Source: Scatocola faecipullorum | GTDB lineage: Bacteria > Pseudomonadota > Alphaproteobacteria > RF32 > CAG-239 | NCBI GenBank assembly: GCA_018714685.1 | Contig: DVNC01000031.1 | Location: 1-24,735 of the forward strand | Direction of reading: 5' to 3' | Length of the DNA: 24,735 bases | Shown: positions 9,274 through 16,555 of the stretch, one piece after another | How the letters are laid out: each line of letters begins with the position of its first letter | Numbering within the stretch: the stretch's first letter is position 1 | Translations under genes and position numbers: made by a program | Notes under the pieces: generated by a model | Told to the model about the DNA's origin: nothing | Databases searched by the model: none | The model's input: the letters and a program-made list of their open reading frames with translations, nothing else

Positions 9274-9688
9274 AAAAAATTGGGCTTTGCCGGCTTTGGC
9301 TTTTCCGATAGTCGTTCTCCTGATATGGACGGCTGGTCTGCAATACCTCAGCCTGACCGCGCCGCGGGTTATGGTAACGGTAGAGGGGTATGACCCCCGC
9401 AGTCTGATTTCCGGGCATTATTTGGAATTGCAGCCTGACTGGACGCGAACGGATTGTAAAACATTCGGCGGACAAACCTGTCCGAAGAATAAATTTGAAA
9501 AAGTTTACCGTTTCTACCTTCCGGAAGATGTTGCGCCGCAGCTTGAACGGATGATAAACCGCACCCGGCCGCTGATGCAGCTGGAATTTGCCCTTGCAGA
9601 CGGAAAACCGCTTGTCCGCGAACTCCGCATTGATAAACGGCATTGGTCTGACTGGTACCGTGAGCAGATGAAAAACGTGAAAGAGTAA
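9266..9688 (+). CDS. GDYXXLXY-domain membrane-anchored protein
   Basis: A 140-residue protein with one N-terminal membrane helix (ALAFPIVVLLIWTAGLQYL) and an exported or periplasmic domain. The family motif appears as ISGHYLELQ, with His replacing the Asp and Gln replacing the last Tyr of GDYxxLxY. A conserved-looking tail follows (RELRIDKRHWSDWYREQ). ATG at 9266 is preferred over an in-frame ATG at 9248, because GGGGAG at 9253-9258 lies 7 nt before it. It overlaps the end of the DUF2157 gene by 8 nt. The function of the pair is not established, and the two cysteines (in DCKTFGGQTC) could form a disulfide. Confidence 0.85.
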   Translation: MIRKNWALPALAFPIVVLLIWTAGLQYLSLTAPRVMVTVEGYDPRSLISGHYLELQPDWTRTDCKTFGGQTCPKNKFEKVYRFYLPEDVAPQLERMINRTRPLMQLEFALADGKPLVRELRIDKRHWSDWYREQMKNVKE

Positions 9689-9711
9689 TTATATTCCTCT
9701 GCGGAGGAAAA

Positions 9712-10590
9712 ATGGTTTATTTGTATCTCGCGTTAAGCGGCATTCTTGACGGCGGCGTCATTTTCGGAGCCAAGGTTTTGTCAAACCTCGGAGCATCTTT
9801 GTTTGAGCTGATGATTTATCCGAATCTGCTTTCCGTTTTGTTTATTGCTTATTTTGCCCGCTGTGATTTGCATAAGCTTTGGCGCATACCTTTGAAAATG
9901 AAATTTCTGTTTGCCGCCGCTCTGTTTTTCATAACGCTGGGACAATATACGCCGATCTTTCTTAAAATTCCGGTTACATTGGTCGTATTGCTGATTTATT
10001 TGCAGCCGGTTTGGACCATTTTGATCGAACGCTTTTATTTTCGCCGCCGCCAGACGCTGCTGAACTGGTTTCTGGTCGGCTGTATGATTGTCGGCCTGTG
10101 GTTTCTTATCAATCCGAGCGGCGGGACGGAGTTATCGCCGTGGGGTGTTCTTCTCGCGGTTCTCGGCGGTGTCGGATTGTCTTTATGGCTGATTGTGGCT
10201 CAATATTTCAGTCGGCAGAATGTATCGCCTTCCGGAACATTTCTCGCGGCCAGCGTTTATACGCTGATACCCGTTTTTGCACTCTATTGGATTTTAAGGA
10301 TTTTGCCAGAATTCAACGGCGTCCGGATATTCAGCCTGGAAATGCCGCCGCAGCTGTGGCTTTATTTTGTCATCTACACATTAGCTTCTTATGTGGCGCC
10401 CAATCTGCTGCTGTTTGCCAACAACCGCAATGTCAGCCCGGTAATTGTCGGTATGCTTCTGCTTTTGGAACCGGTAACCGGGTTGTTCTTGGATTGGATG
10501 TTCCTCGGCAAACCGCTGACCTGGAACATATTGCTCGGCGGCGCCATAATTCTGATTTCCAATGCTGTTCTCATACGAACGCAGGAGTAA
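9712..10590 (+). CDS. EamA/DMT-superfamily transporter
   Basis: A 292-residue integral membrane protein of the drug/metabolite transporter superfamily with about ten helices arranged as two five-helix halves. The first half starts YLALSGILDGGVIFGAKVL. The C-terminal half carries the usual late signature (ANNRNVSPVIVGMLLLLEPVTGLFLDWMFLGKPL). Such proteins move small metabolites across the inner membrane; the substrate cannot be told. A good ribosome site, GCGGAGG at 9701-9707, precedes the ATG. It starts 23 nt after the GDYXXLXY gene on the same strand, so co-transcription is likely. No terminator hairpin is visible after it; the next gene has its own promoter. Confidence 0.9.
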   Translation: MVYLYLALSGILDGGVIFGAKVLSNLGASLFELMIYPNLLSVLFIAYFARCDLHKLWRIPLKMKFLFAAALFFITLGQYTPIFLKIPVTLVVLLIYLQPVWTILIERFYFRRRQTLLNWFLVGCMIVGLWFLINPSGGTELSPWGVLLAVLGGVGLSLWLIVAQYFSRQNVSPSGTFLAASVYTLIPVFALYWILRILPEFNGVRIFSLEMPPQLWLYFVIYTLASYVAPNLLLFANNRNVSPVIVGMLLLLEPVTGLFLDWMFLGKPLTWNILLGGAIILISNAVLIRTQE

Positions 10591-10596
10591 AAATCT

Positions 10597-10608
10597 TTTT
10601 GTACAAAA
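10597..10608. promoter_or_regulatory. 12-bp perfect palindrome TTTTGTACAAAA
   Basis: A perfect palindrome lies just after the transporter gene and 4 nt upstream of the -35 box of the next promoter. Its size and place suit a dimeric regulator site, but it is short and AT-rich, so chance is possible. Confidence 0.3.
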
Positions 10609-10612
10609 TTTA

Positions 10613-10641
10613 TTGTAAAATGTCCGAAAATGAGGTATACT
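10613..10641 (+). promoter_or_regulatory. Predicted sigma70-type promoter of the 10701 gene
   Basis: TTGTAA (10613-10618), 17-nt spacer, TATACT (10636-10641). The predicted start near 10648 gives a leader of about 53 nt, which is AT-rich and has no purine-rich ribosome site before the ATG. Confidence 0.6.
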
Positions 10642-10700
10642 GAAAATCTAAAACAGTATAATGAATTTTCTATTATTAATATATTAAACAAAAAAAACGT

Positions 10701-12428
10701 ATGAGTTACATTGCATTAACACTGGGTTTTACCGCTTTGTTTGCGGTTCTGAGTTTTCACAAAGAGTATAAAACGACATGGAGCATTCTTTGCGCCGTTG
10801 TATTTGTTTTATTCGGAGTTATTAACTACAACACTCTGCCGGTTCTCCAATGGTGGGGATTTGAAGGTGTTTGGATTGAGGCGTTTATTGTATCTTTAGC
10901 CGGCGCCGGTCTTCATTTTGCCTTTTGTGCAGATGACAGCGACTATGAGATAAAGTATGCCTGGCGCTTTATTCCGACCGGAATCACCGTCTTGGCTTTT
11001 TTTATTGCCGGTTTTCAGAGCTGGGAAATGTTCCACGCTGACGAATATTATAAACGTCTGAAAGTGGAAACCGTCCCCGACAGCGTCTTCAATGCCGATG
11101 TTCATCCGATACCGGTTTCCAAAATGATTTCGGTTGACGGTAAACTGGCCCGCAAGGTTGCTGAAGACAAGCTCGGTGAAGACTTAGGGTTAGGTTCGCG
11201 TGTAGAAGTCGGTAATATGACCATTCAGAACATTACCGGAGAATTTACCATTAACAACGGTAAAAAGCTGGTTTTTAACAATGATCTGATTTGGGTAGCC
11301 CCGCTGGAACATCGTTCCTTCTGGAAATGGTTCCGCAACGGCCATACCCCGGGTTACATTATCGTTGACGCGACCGATGCTACCAGACGCTGGCTGGTAA
11401 CGGAAGTTAACGGACAGAAGCTGCGCATTCAATATCTGGAAAGCGGACGCTTCGGTGATGACATTGAACGCCACATCAAAGGCAATGGCTATGCTTCCAA
11501 AGGTTTGAATGACCACTGCTTTGAAATTGACGGCAACGGAAATCCTTATTGGGTTCTTTCATCCTACGACCAGAAAATCGGTTTCGGCGGTGAAGAATCC
11601 GAGGGGCCGATTACCGTTGATGCTCAGACGGGGGAACTCAAAGCTTACAGCATTGAAGATGCGCCGGCCTGGATAGACCGTATTCAGCCGCAGAGCTTTA
11701 TTGAAGACCAGATCAGATGCTGGGGCGAATATAAAGACGGATGGTGGAATGCCGTTTGGGCACAGATAGGCGTTCAGGAACCGACACCGGGAACGACTTT
11801 GGTTTATTCCGAAGGACGCAGTTTCTGGTACACCGGTATTCAGTCTGCCGGAGCCGATAACGGTACCAATGGTTTTATGTTGGTTGATACCCGTACCAAA
11901 GCGGCCAAATTTTACCGCGTGATCGGTATCAATGAAACCGAGGCGATGCGTATTGCCGATGACCAGCCTTTTGCCAAAGCGGCGCAGTATAGTTCCAATT
12001 TTCCGGTACTGTACAATGTCCGCGGTATTCCGACTTATTTCATGACCATGAAAGGAAGTTCGGGAAATGTGGTCGGTTATTGTTTTCTGGCAGTCAACAA
12101 CCGTCAGGCCGTTGGCAGCGGTGTTTCCAAACAGGATGCCGAAGCTGCTTATCTGCGTATGTTGAAAAAGACATATCAGGATAAGATTAAAGACGGAGAC
12201 GTCAACAAGGAAACACGGCAGTTTACCGTCCGCGCCATCGTTCAGGAAAGTAATGTTTATTACATTCTGTTCAACGAGGTCAAAGGAATTGAGTTTACCG
12301 GAAGTACGGAATTCTATCCGGAACTGAAATGGACCAAACCCGGAGATAAGGTCAAAGTCTCATACGGAAAAGGCGAGAGCAAAGTTATCCCGCTTGATTT
12401 CTATGAGAACTTAGACTTTGAAATCTAA
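10701..12428 (+). CDS. Unknown membrane protein: four N-terminal helices and a large soluble domain
   Basis: A 575-residue protein that I do not recognise as a named family. Four hydrophobic helices (about residues 3-20, 27-44, 60-77, 90-107) are followed by ~465 soluble residues rich in aromatics and Gly. The soluble part contains strand pairs ending in processing-like phrases (GYIIVDATDAT, GPITVDAQTGELKAY, NGFMLVDTRTKAAKFY) and helices of the type GKLARKVAEDKLGED. These are reminiscent of repeated PepSY-like alpha/beta units, so a large extracytoplasmic domain is plausible; this is inference. The C-terminus (LKWTKPGDKVKVSYGKGESKVIPLDFYENL) looks like a small beta-barrel. Translation starts without a visible Shine-Dalgarno (the 20 nt before ATG are almost all A/T), unlike most neighbours. 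It is a single-gene unit with its own promoter and terminator. Confidence 0.85.
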   Translation: MSYIALTLGFTALFAVLSFHKEYKTTWSILCAVVFVLFGVINYNTLPVLQWWGFEGVWIEAFIVSLAGAGLHFAFCADDSDYEIKYAWRFIPTGITVLAFFIAGFQSWEMFHADEYYKRLKVETVPDSVFNADVHPIPVSKMISVDGKLARKVAEDKLGEDLGLGSRVEVGNMTIQNITGEFTINNGKKLVFNNDLIWVAPLEHRSFWKWFRNGHTPGYIIVDATDATRRWLVTEVNGQKLRIQYLESGRFGDDIERHIKGNGYASKGLNDHCFEIDGNGNPYWVLSSYDQKIGFGGEESEGPITVDAQTGELKAYSIEDAPAWIDRIQPQSFIEDQIRCWGEYKDGWWNAVWAQIGVQEPTPGTTLVYSEGRSFWYTGIQSAGADNGTNGFMLVDTRTKAAKFYRVIGINETEAMRIADDQPFAKAAQYSSNFPVLYNVRGIPTYFMTMKGSSGNVVGYCFLAVNNRQAVGSGVSKQDAEAAYLRMLKKTYQDKIKDGDVNKETRQFTVRAIVQESNVYYILFNEVKGIEFTGSTEFYPELKWTKPGDKVKVSYGKGESKVIPLDFYENLDFEI

Positions 12429-12440
12429 GGGATCATTAAG

Positions 12441-12472
12441 AAAAAGCCTGGCAGATTGCTGTCAGGCTTTTT
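12441..12472. terminator. Bidirectional terminator between the 10701 gene and hsp20
   Basis: A 14-bp stem (arms 12441-12454 and 12459-12472, one G-T pair) with loop ATTG. One arm begins AAAAA and the other ends TTTTT, so it gives a U-tract in both directions. It lies 12 nt after one stop codon and 23 nt after the other. Confidence 0.92.
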
Positions 12473-12495
12473 CGTTTCTTGTTAATCCGGCTTAC

Positions 12496-12984
12496 TTATT
12501 TGGAAGCTTTTTTGACATTTAATTTTTTTACTTTGGTTTTTTCTTCTTTGCTCTTCGGAATATAGACTTTCAGCAAACCGTTGTCGTAGCTGGCATCTGC
12601 TTTGTCAAAGTCCAAATCCCAGGGCAGGGAGACGGTGCGTTTGAATGAACCGTAGCTGATTTCGGAGAAATAGCTTCCTCCTTCCTTGTTTTCATATGAA
12701 TTTTTCTTCTCGCCGGAAATTGTCAGATAACCGTCTTCCGAAAGCTGCAGGTCAATGTCGTTTTCGTTCATGCCCGGAATTTCGGCGGTAACGTTTACGC
12801 TTTCTTTGTTTTCTTTAACTTCCAGCTTTGGCTCGAAATTGTTCCAGCTTGAAACGTCCCGGCTTTCCGGCAGGTCCAGCAGATTATAAAAGCTGCCGAA
12901 CAGGTTTTTCAAATCGCGGTTGGTCGGAAAGTTCAATTCGTTCAGATAATGATGTTGATTATTATTCATAAGATCTTTTCTCAT
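12496..12984 (-). CDS. hsp20: Hsp20 / alpha-crystallin small heat shock protein
   Basis: A 162-residue ATP-independent holdase that binds unfolding proteins in the cytoplasm. The alpha-crystallin domain covers about residues 47-145, opening FEPKLEVKENKESVNVTAEI and closing with the family signature DNGLLKVYIPK. A Lys-rich tail follows, and the classic C-terminal I-x-I/V motif is not obvious. ATG at 12984 is supported by GGAGGA at 12997-12992 with 7-nt spacing; an internal ATG five codons later has no such site. The gene is single and divergent from the phosphatase operon. The upstream region has an RpoH-like promoter candidate. Confidence 0.95.
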   Translation of the reverse strand: MRKDLMNNNQHHYLNELNFPTNRDLKNLFGSFYNLLDLPESRDVSSWNNFEPKLEVKENKESVNVTAEIPGMNENDIDLQLSEDGYLTISGEKKNSYENKEGGSYFSEISYGSFKRTVSLPWDLDFDKADASYDNGLLKVYIPKSKEEKTKVKKLNVKKASK

Positions 12985-13026
12985 TTTACAATCCTCCAGA
13001 TTTTATAATGAACTCTTTCTAAGTTT

Positions 13027-13056
13027 CATTTAGGAAGACATAAAGCCGAAAACAAG
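13027..13056 (-). promoter_or_regulatory. Candidate RpoH (heat-shock) promoter of hsp20
   Basis: On the minus strand CTTGTTT (13056-13050), a 15-nt spacer and CCTAAATG (13034-13027) resemble the heat-shock sigma factor pattern CTTGNNN / CCTATNT with one -10 mismatch. The match is partial, but the gene it serves makes it plausible. Confidence 0.4.
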
Positions 13057-13073
13057 AGGCTGATGAAAAAAAC

Positions 13074-13101
13074 TTGAAAAATAACCGGATGCACTTATAA
13101 T
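13074..13101 (+). promoter_or_regulatory. Predicted sigma70-type promoter of the phosphatase-G1P dehydrogenase operon
   Basis: TTGAAA (13074-13079), a 16-nt spacer and a consensus TATAAT (13096-13101). The start near 13108 leaves a ~22-nt leader containing AGGAAAGGA (13115-13123), the ribosome site of the first gene. Confidence 0.7.
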
Positions 13102-13129
13102 CTAACTACCTAACAGGAAAGGACGGACA

Positions 13130-13780
13130 ATGGCGGAACAATGGGCTTTGGTAAGCGATTTTGACGGAACGGTCAGTGCCGATGATTTTTTCACTTTGGC
13201 TGCCGGGCGCTATTTTACCGATGAAATGCTTGAACCCTGGCGCGAATATCTTTCCGGCCGCAAAAAACATTTTGACGCTTTAAATGAAATGTTCGGCCGG
13301 CTGCGCGGTTTGCCTGATCTGCCTGCTTTTGTTAAAAATATACCTCTGGATTCCTGGTTTCCCGAAACGGTTGCGCTTTGCCATGCCAAAAAAATTCCCG
13401 TTTACATCTGCTCTGCCGGTTGCGATTGGTATATAAACCTGCTTATCGGCGGGCTTATCGGCAAATACGGGGTTTGTCTGGTGACAAACCATTGCGATTA
13501 CAGCGTTGAGACAGGCCTGGTAATGAAACGCCTGCCGGAAGATCACCCGTGTTATGACGACAATATCGGTGTCTCAAAGGCCGCTGTCGTTAAAAATCTG
13601 AAAGAACGGGGATTTCGGGTTGTTTTTGCCGGAGACGGACCGCCTGACATTCTGCCGGCGCGGGAAGCCGATGTGGTCTTTGCCAAAAAGCGCCTGCTGG
13701 ACCTCTGCCGCCGTGAAAACATTAAAACCGAACCTTTCGCCGACTTTCGTGATGTCTGCCGCTGTATAAAGGAGATCTGA
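13130..13780 (+). CDS. HAD-family phosphatase, MtnX-like
   Basis: A 216-residue cytoplasmic phosphatase of the haloacid dehalogenase IB group. Motif I is DFDGTV, with nucleophile D10 and acid/base D12. Motif II is in the ICSAG segment, the motif III Lys is in GVSKAAVV, and motif IV is FAGDGPPD. The C-terminus (VFAKKRLLDLCRRENI, then FADFRDV) follows the pattern of MtnX, the methionine-salvage phosphatase (2-hydroxy-3-keto-5-methylthiopentenyl-1-phosphate). No other methionine-salvage gene is nearby. It ends 1 nt before the start of the G1P dehydrogenase, so its real substrate may be related to that enzyme, for example a glycerol phosphate. The family is secure; the substrate is open. Confidence 0.88.
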   Translation: MAEQWALVSDFDGTVSADDFFTLAAGRYFTDEMLEPWREYLSGRKKHFDALNEMFGRLRGLPDLPAFVKNIPLDSWFPETVALCHAKKIPVYICSAGCDWYINLLIGGLIGKYGVCLVTNHCDYSVETGLVMKRLPEDHPCYDDNIGVSKAAVVKNLKERGFRVVFAGDGPPDILPAREADVVFAKKRLLDLCRRENIKTEPFADFRDVCRCIKEI

Positions 13781-13781
13781 A

Positions 13782-14858
13782 ATGCTGTATCCGCTCTATA
13801 CCAATAAACAGATTAATATTCCCTACCTTTTGAAAATAGGTGACGGCAAGGTCAAAAAAATCGGCAAATATCTCGCCGATAAAAATCTTACCAATGCCGT
13901 TATTTTCTGGAGCGAGGGAATCCAGCGCCTTCTGGCCGACCGTCTTTATCCCGGGCTGGAGGAAAACGGCGTTAAAGCGGTTTATGAACAGGACGTGCGT
14001 TTTATCAATATTGAAGAAATAACCAAAATAACTTTCAGCCTGCCCAAAGCGGCTGAAGTCATCGTCGGCATCGGCGGCGGCAAGGCGCTTGATTTTGCCA
14101 AATTCAGCGCTCATCTGCTCAAGCTGCCCTTTGTTTCGGTTCCGACGTCCACTTCCAACGACGGTTTTTGCAGTCCGAATTCTTCGTTGATTGTTGACGG
14201 TAAGCGAAAGACGGTTAAAGCCAGCATTCCTTTCGGCGTCGTCGCTGACTTGGAAGTCGTTCGTGAATCGCCGCAGATATGCCTTTATTCCGGAGTAGGG
14301 GATATGGTCTCCAAAATTACCGCTCTCTATGACTGGAAGCAGGCCGCCGAACGCAAACTTGACCGTTACAACGACTTTGCGTCGCTGCTGTCTTACAATT
14401 CGCTGACGTTGCTGTTTAACAAACACAGCACCGATATCAATGAACCGTCTTTCCAGCGCAGTCTGGTTAATTCGCTGCTGACCAGCGGCATTGCCATGGA
14501 AATTGCCGGCAGTTCCCGTCCGGCCAGCGGTTCGGAGCATTTGATTTCTCACGGGCTGGATGCGGTTTCCCGCCGGCCGCGGATGCATGGTCTTCAGGTC
14601 GGAGTTGCGACTTATCTTTGTGCCTTGCTGCAAAATAATCCCAGCACGGCCAATGTCCGGGATATCCTGTCAATTACCGGCTTTTTCAATTACGTCAAGC
14701 AGGATCCTCTGTCAAAGGAAGACTTTATCAATGCATTGCAAATGGCACCCGGAATTAAAGCCAATTATTACACCGTACTGAGCGAACCGGACAGTTTCGC
14801 CCGTGCTCTGCAGTTTATTGACCGCGATCCGATTTTAAATCAGATTATCCGCTATTAA
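13782..14858 (+). CDS. egsA: sn-Glycerol-1-phosphate dehydrogenase (AraM/EgsA family)
   Basis: A 358-residue NAD(P)H-dependent enzyme expected to reduce dihydroxyacetone phosphate to sn-glycerol-1-phosphate, the stereoisomer used for archaeal lipids and rare in bacteria. The nucleotide-binding loop is GIGGGKALD (96-104). PTSTSNDGF (121-129) is characteristic of this branch of the iron/zinc alcohol dehydrogenase superfamily. Likely metal ligands are D174 (GVGD), H253 or H257 (SEHLISHGLD) and H269 (MHG). AAGGAG at 13769-13774 overlaps the end of the phosphatase gene and sets the start. In Bacillus subtilis the product feeds heptaprenylglyceryl phosphate; here the acceptor is unknown, and no prenyltransferase or cytidylyltransferase is in the window. 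A different glycerol-type dehydrogenase is less likely. Confidence 0.87.
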   Translation: MLYPLYTNKQINIPYLLKIGDGKVKKIGKYLADKNLTNAVIFWSEGIQRLLADRLYPGLEENGVKAVYEQDVRFINIEEITKITFSLPKAAEVIVGIGGGKALDFAKFSAHLLKLPFVSVPTSTSNDGFCSPNSSLIVDGKRKTVKASIPFGVVADLEVVRESPQICLYSGVGDMVSKITALYDWKQAAERKLDRYNDFASLLSYNSLTLLFNKHSTDINEPSFQRSLVNSLLTSGIAMEIAGSSRPASGSEHLISHGLDAVSRRPRMHGLQVGVATYLCALLQNNPSTANVRDILSITGFFNYVKQDPLSKEDFINALQMAPGIKANYYTVLSEPDSFARALQFIDRDPILNQIIRY

Positions 14859-14870
14859 GCTAGCGGATAA
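14845..14870. terminator. Shared hairpin at the convergent junction, stop codons at the loop
   Basis: TTATCCGCTA (14845-14854) and TAGCGGATAA (14861-14870) form a perfect 10-bp stem with a 6-nt loop. The stop codon of the G1P dehydrogenase (14856-14858) is inside the loop, and that of the HD gene (14862-14860) straddles loop and stem. Neither side has a strong T-run, so termination strength is uncertain. Confidence 0.55.
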
Positions 14871-15483
14871 GGTTTAAAAGGTTAAAGTAACGCTTGAGCA
14901 AACAGTCGTAAGTCGTGAGCTTTTGGCGAAAAATATTGTACAGTGTTTCATAATACCAAATTTGGCGGTCTTTCGGGCTGTGAAAATAATGCCAGACCAG
15001 GTTGCCGCCGCTTTCCAAACCGCAGACCATTGAATTCAGATTAGAAATTTTATCGGCACAGATAAGCAGAAGTCCGTCGGTTTCTTCCGTCGTTTCGGCA
15101 TAACGAATGGTTTCCATTTTCCGTTCCTGCCAGGGAGCCTCCTTATCGCTTTCATTGTCGGCCATGATAATATGCAGTATGGCTTCGCCTTGTTCTGCCG
15201 GAAACAGGGCACGGATGTCATCGGCCGTTTGGGACGTGTCTTCCAGAATATCATGCAAAATACCGGCAATGACCAGATTTTCCGATGCCTTGCAGCCAAG
15301 CAGAATTTCCGCCACGTCAAAAACGTGCGAAACATAGGGCAGACAATCAATTTTGCGGTTTTGCCCGCGGTGGGCTTCTAAAGCGAATTCTCCGGCTTTC
15401 AGAATGGCCGGCGTCATTTCCGCCTGATGCCGTTCGGCAAAGCGCTGCCAAAGTTCTGCGGCCGTCCGGTGATTGTAATCCAT
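14860..15483 (-). CDS. Stand-alone HD-domain hydrolase, RelA/SpoT- or MESH1-like
   Basis: A 207-residue metal-dependent phosphohydrolase with the motif order of (p)ppGpp hydrolase domains: AHRG (37-40), PYVSH with H53, ILHDILED with H77/D78 and E81/D82, and ADKISNLNSM with D143. The spacing H53-H77/D78-D143 is close to the H35-H61/D62-D122 arrangement of MESH1. There is no synthetase, TGS or ACT domain, so it resembles a small alarmone hydrolase; hydrolysis of another nucleotide is equally possible. WQERKMETIRYAE also fits the family. It is the last gene of a three-gene operon, starting 4 nt after the glycosyltransferase stop, with AAAGGA as ribosome site. Confidence 0.8.
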   Translation of the reverse strand: MDYNHRTAAELWQRFAERHQAEMTPAILKAGEFALEAHRGQNRKIDCLPYVSHVFDVAEILLGCKASENLVIAGILHDILEDTSQTADDIRALFPAEQGEAILHIIMADNESDKEAPWQERKMETIRYAETTEETDGLLLICADKISNLNSMVCGLESGGNLVWHYFHSPKDRQIWYYETLYNIFRQKLTTYDCLLKRYFNLLNLIR

Positions 15484-15487
15484 TGTC

Positions 15488-16546
15488 TCAGTCCTTTAAC
15501 AAAATCTGCCAGGGGCGGAAAGCCGAAGTTTTTTCGCCGAAAAGCAATTCCGCCATATATTTGGTAACCGCGACATTGCTGTATTCCCGATGAATTTTTT
15601 CATGTCCGGCTGCGGCAATTTTCATGCGGGCCGGAGGATTGTTTTTATAAAATTTAAGCTTGTCATAAAATTCGTCCGGCGTTTCATAAAATACGGCTTC
15701 TTCTTCGCCGAACAGATCCTGAAATCCGTTGCGGCGATCCAAAAATGTGAGCTGACCGTTGGCCATGGCGTGTACCATGCGATCCGAACTGTAAAGATAA
15801 ATATCGTTCAGCCGGCTGAGATTAAAGCCCATGGCGCTCTCGCCCAGCGCCTTAATATAGGCGTAGCCGTTCAGCGCCGGCGTATTCTTAATGCCGGCGA
15901 GTTTCCATTTGAGCCCGGGCACTCTCCGGTCAGCTTCGTCGATAATGCTTTCCAGTTCCTCGTCCTGCCCGCAAAACTGGCGTTTCCCGGTATTGGCGCA
16001 CAGCATTATGTCATAGGGAAGCTCTTTATGCTCGAAAGCCCGCCCGGTTTCCAGACTGTCGTCAGCCATGTTAGGCAGATAGCCGACCGCTTTTCCGGGG
16101 CGCTTGAATTGCTGCAGCAGGTTGCGGTCGCCGGTGCTGATTAGCGTCATGTCAACCGCTTCCAGACGCGAAGAAACCGCTTTGATGTTTCTTTCCGCAT
16201 AGCCGGGAACAATCCAGTCACAGCTCCATTGCATGATTTTTAGAGCCGGAAACAGCCGCTTGATTTCAAACAGGGTTTCATTGCTGATTAAATCGGCATG
16301 CCCGATTAAAATTGCATCCGGCTCGGTAACTTTGCAGAAGTTGATTAAATGCTTGTTCAGTCTGTTCCGTCCGATAAAATTCATGTGTCCGAAACCGAAC
16401 ATCCGGCACAAATCCCGGTCAGGATAATTCAGCACCGAATAGCCGTTGCGAATAAGCCCGTTGGAGATTTTGAACGGGAAACCGACCTGAAAACATCCTT
16501 TGAGCCGGATTAAGTTAAAGTTTGACACATGAATAATTTTCTTCAT
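15488..16546 (-). CDS. CgeB-like glycosyltransferase
   Basis: A 352-residue GT-B fold glycosyltransferase. The N-terminal half has Rossmann-like strands (KKIIHVSNFNLIRLKG, PDAILIGHADL, KIMQWSCDWIVPGY). The C-terminal half carries the pattern of the glycosyl transferase 1_2 / CgeB group: YLYSSDRMVHAMANGQL, then FLDRRNGFQDLF, and the tail EKIHREYSNVAVTKYMAELLF. It should transfer a sugar from a nucleotide sugar to a glycan or protein at the cytoplasmic face; donor and acceptor are unknown. It starts 9 nt after the preceding gene and lacks a strong ribosome site, so coupling is likely. Confidence 0.85.
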   Translation of the reverse strand: MKKIIHVSNFNLIRLKGCFQVGFPFKISNGLIRNGYSVLNYPDRDLCRMFGFGHMNFIGRNRLNKHLINFCKVTEPDAILIGHADLISNETLFEIKRLFPALKIMQWSCDWIVPGYAERNIKAVSSRLEAVDMTLISTGDRNLLQQFKRPGKAVGYLPNMADDSLETGRAFEHKELPYDIMLCANTGKRQFCGQDEELESIIDEADRRVPGLKWKLAGIKNTPALNGYAYIKALGESAMGFNLSRLNDIYLYSSDRMVHAMANGQLTFLDRRNGFQDLFGEEEAVFYETPDEFYDKLKFYKNNPPARMKIAAAGHEKIHREYSNVAVTKYMAELLFGEKTSAFRPWQILLKD

Positions 16547-16555
16547 CAGACAGTC

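Noticed and set aside
12985..13040. RNA thermometer in the hsp20 leader (TCTTCC could pair with GGAGGA)
   Set aside because: The pairing partner overlaps the predicted promoter -10 and may not be transcribed; no ROSE-type pattern is present, and the ~40-nt loop is unconvincing.
13722..14633. A 303-residue minus-strand frame opposite the G1P dehydrogenase
   Set aside because: The plus strand encodes a clear enzyme with all motifs. The antisense product is Gln/Arg/Asn-rich with no family pattern.
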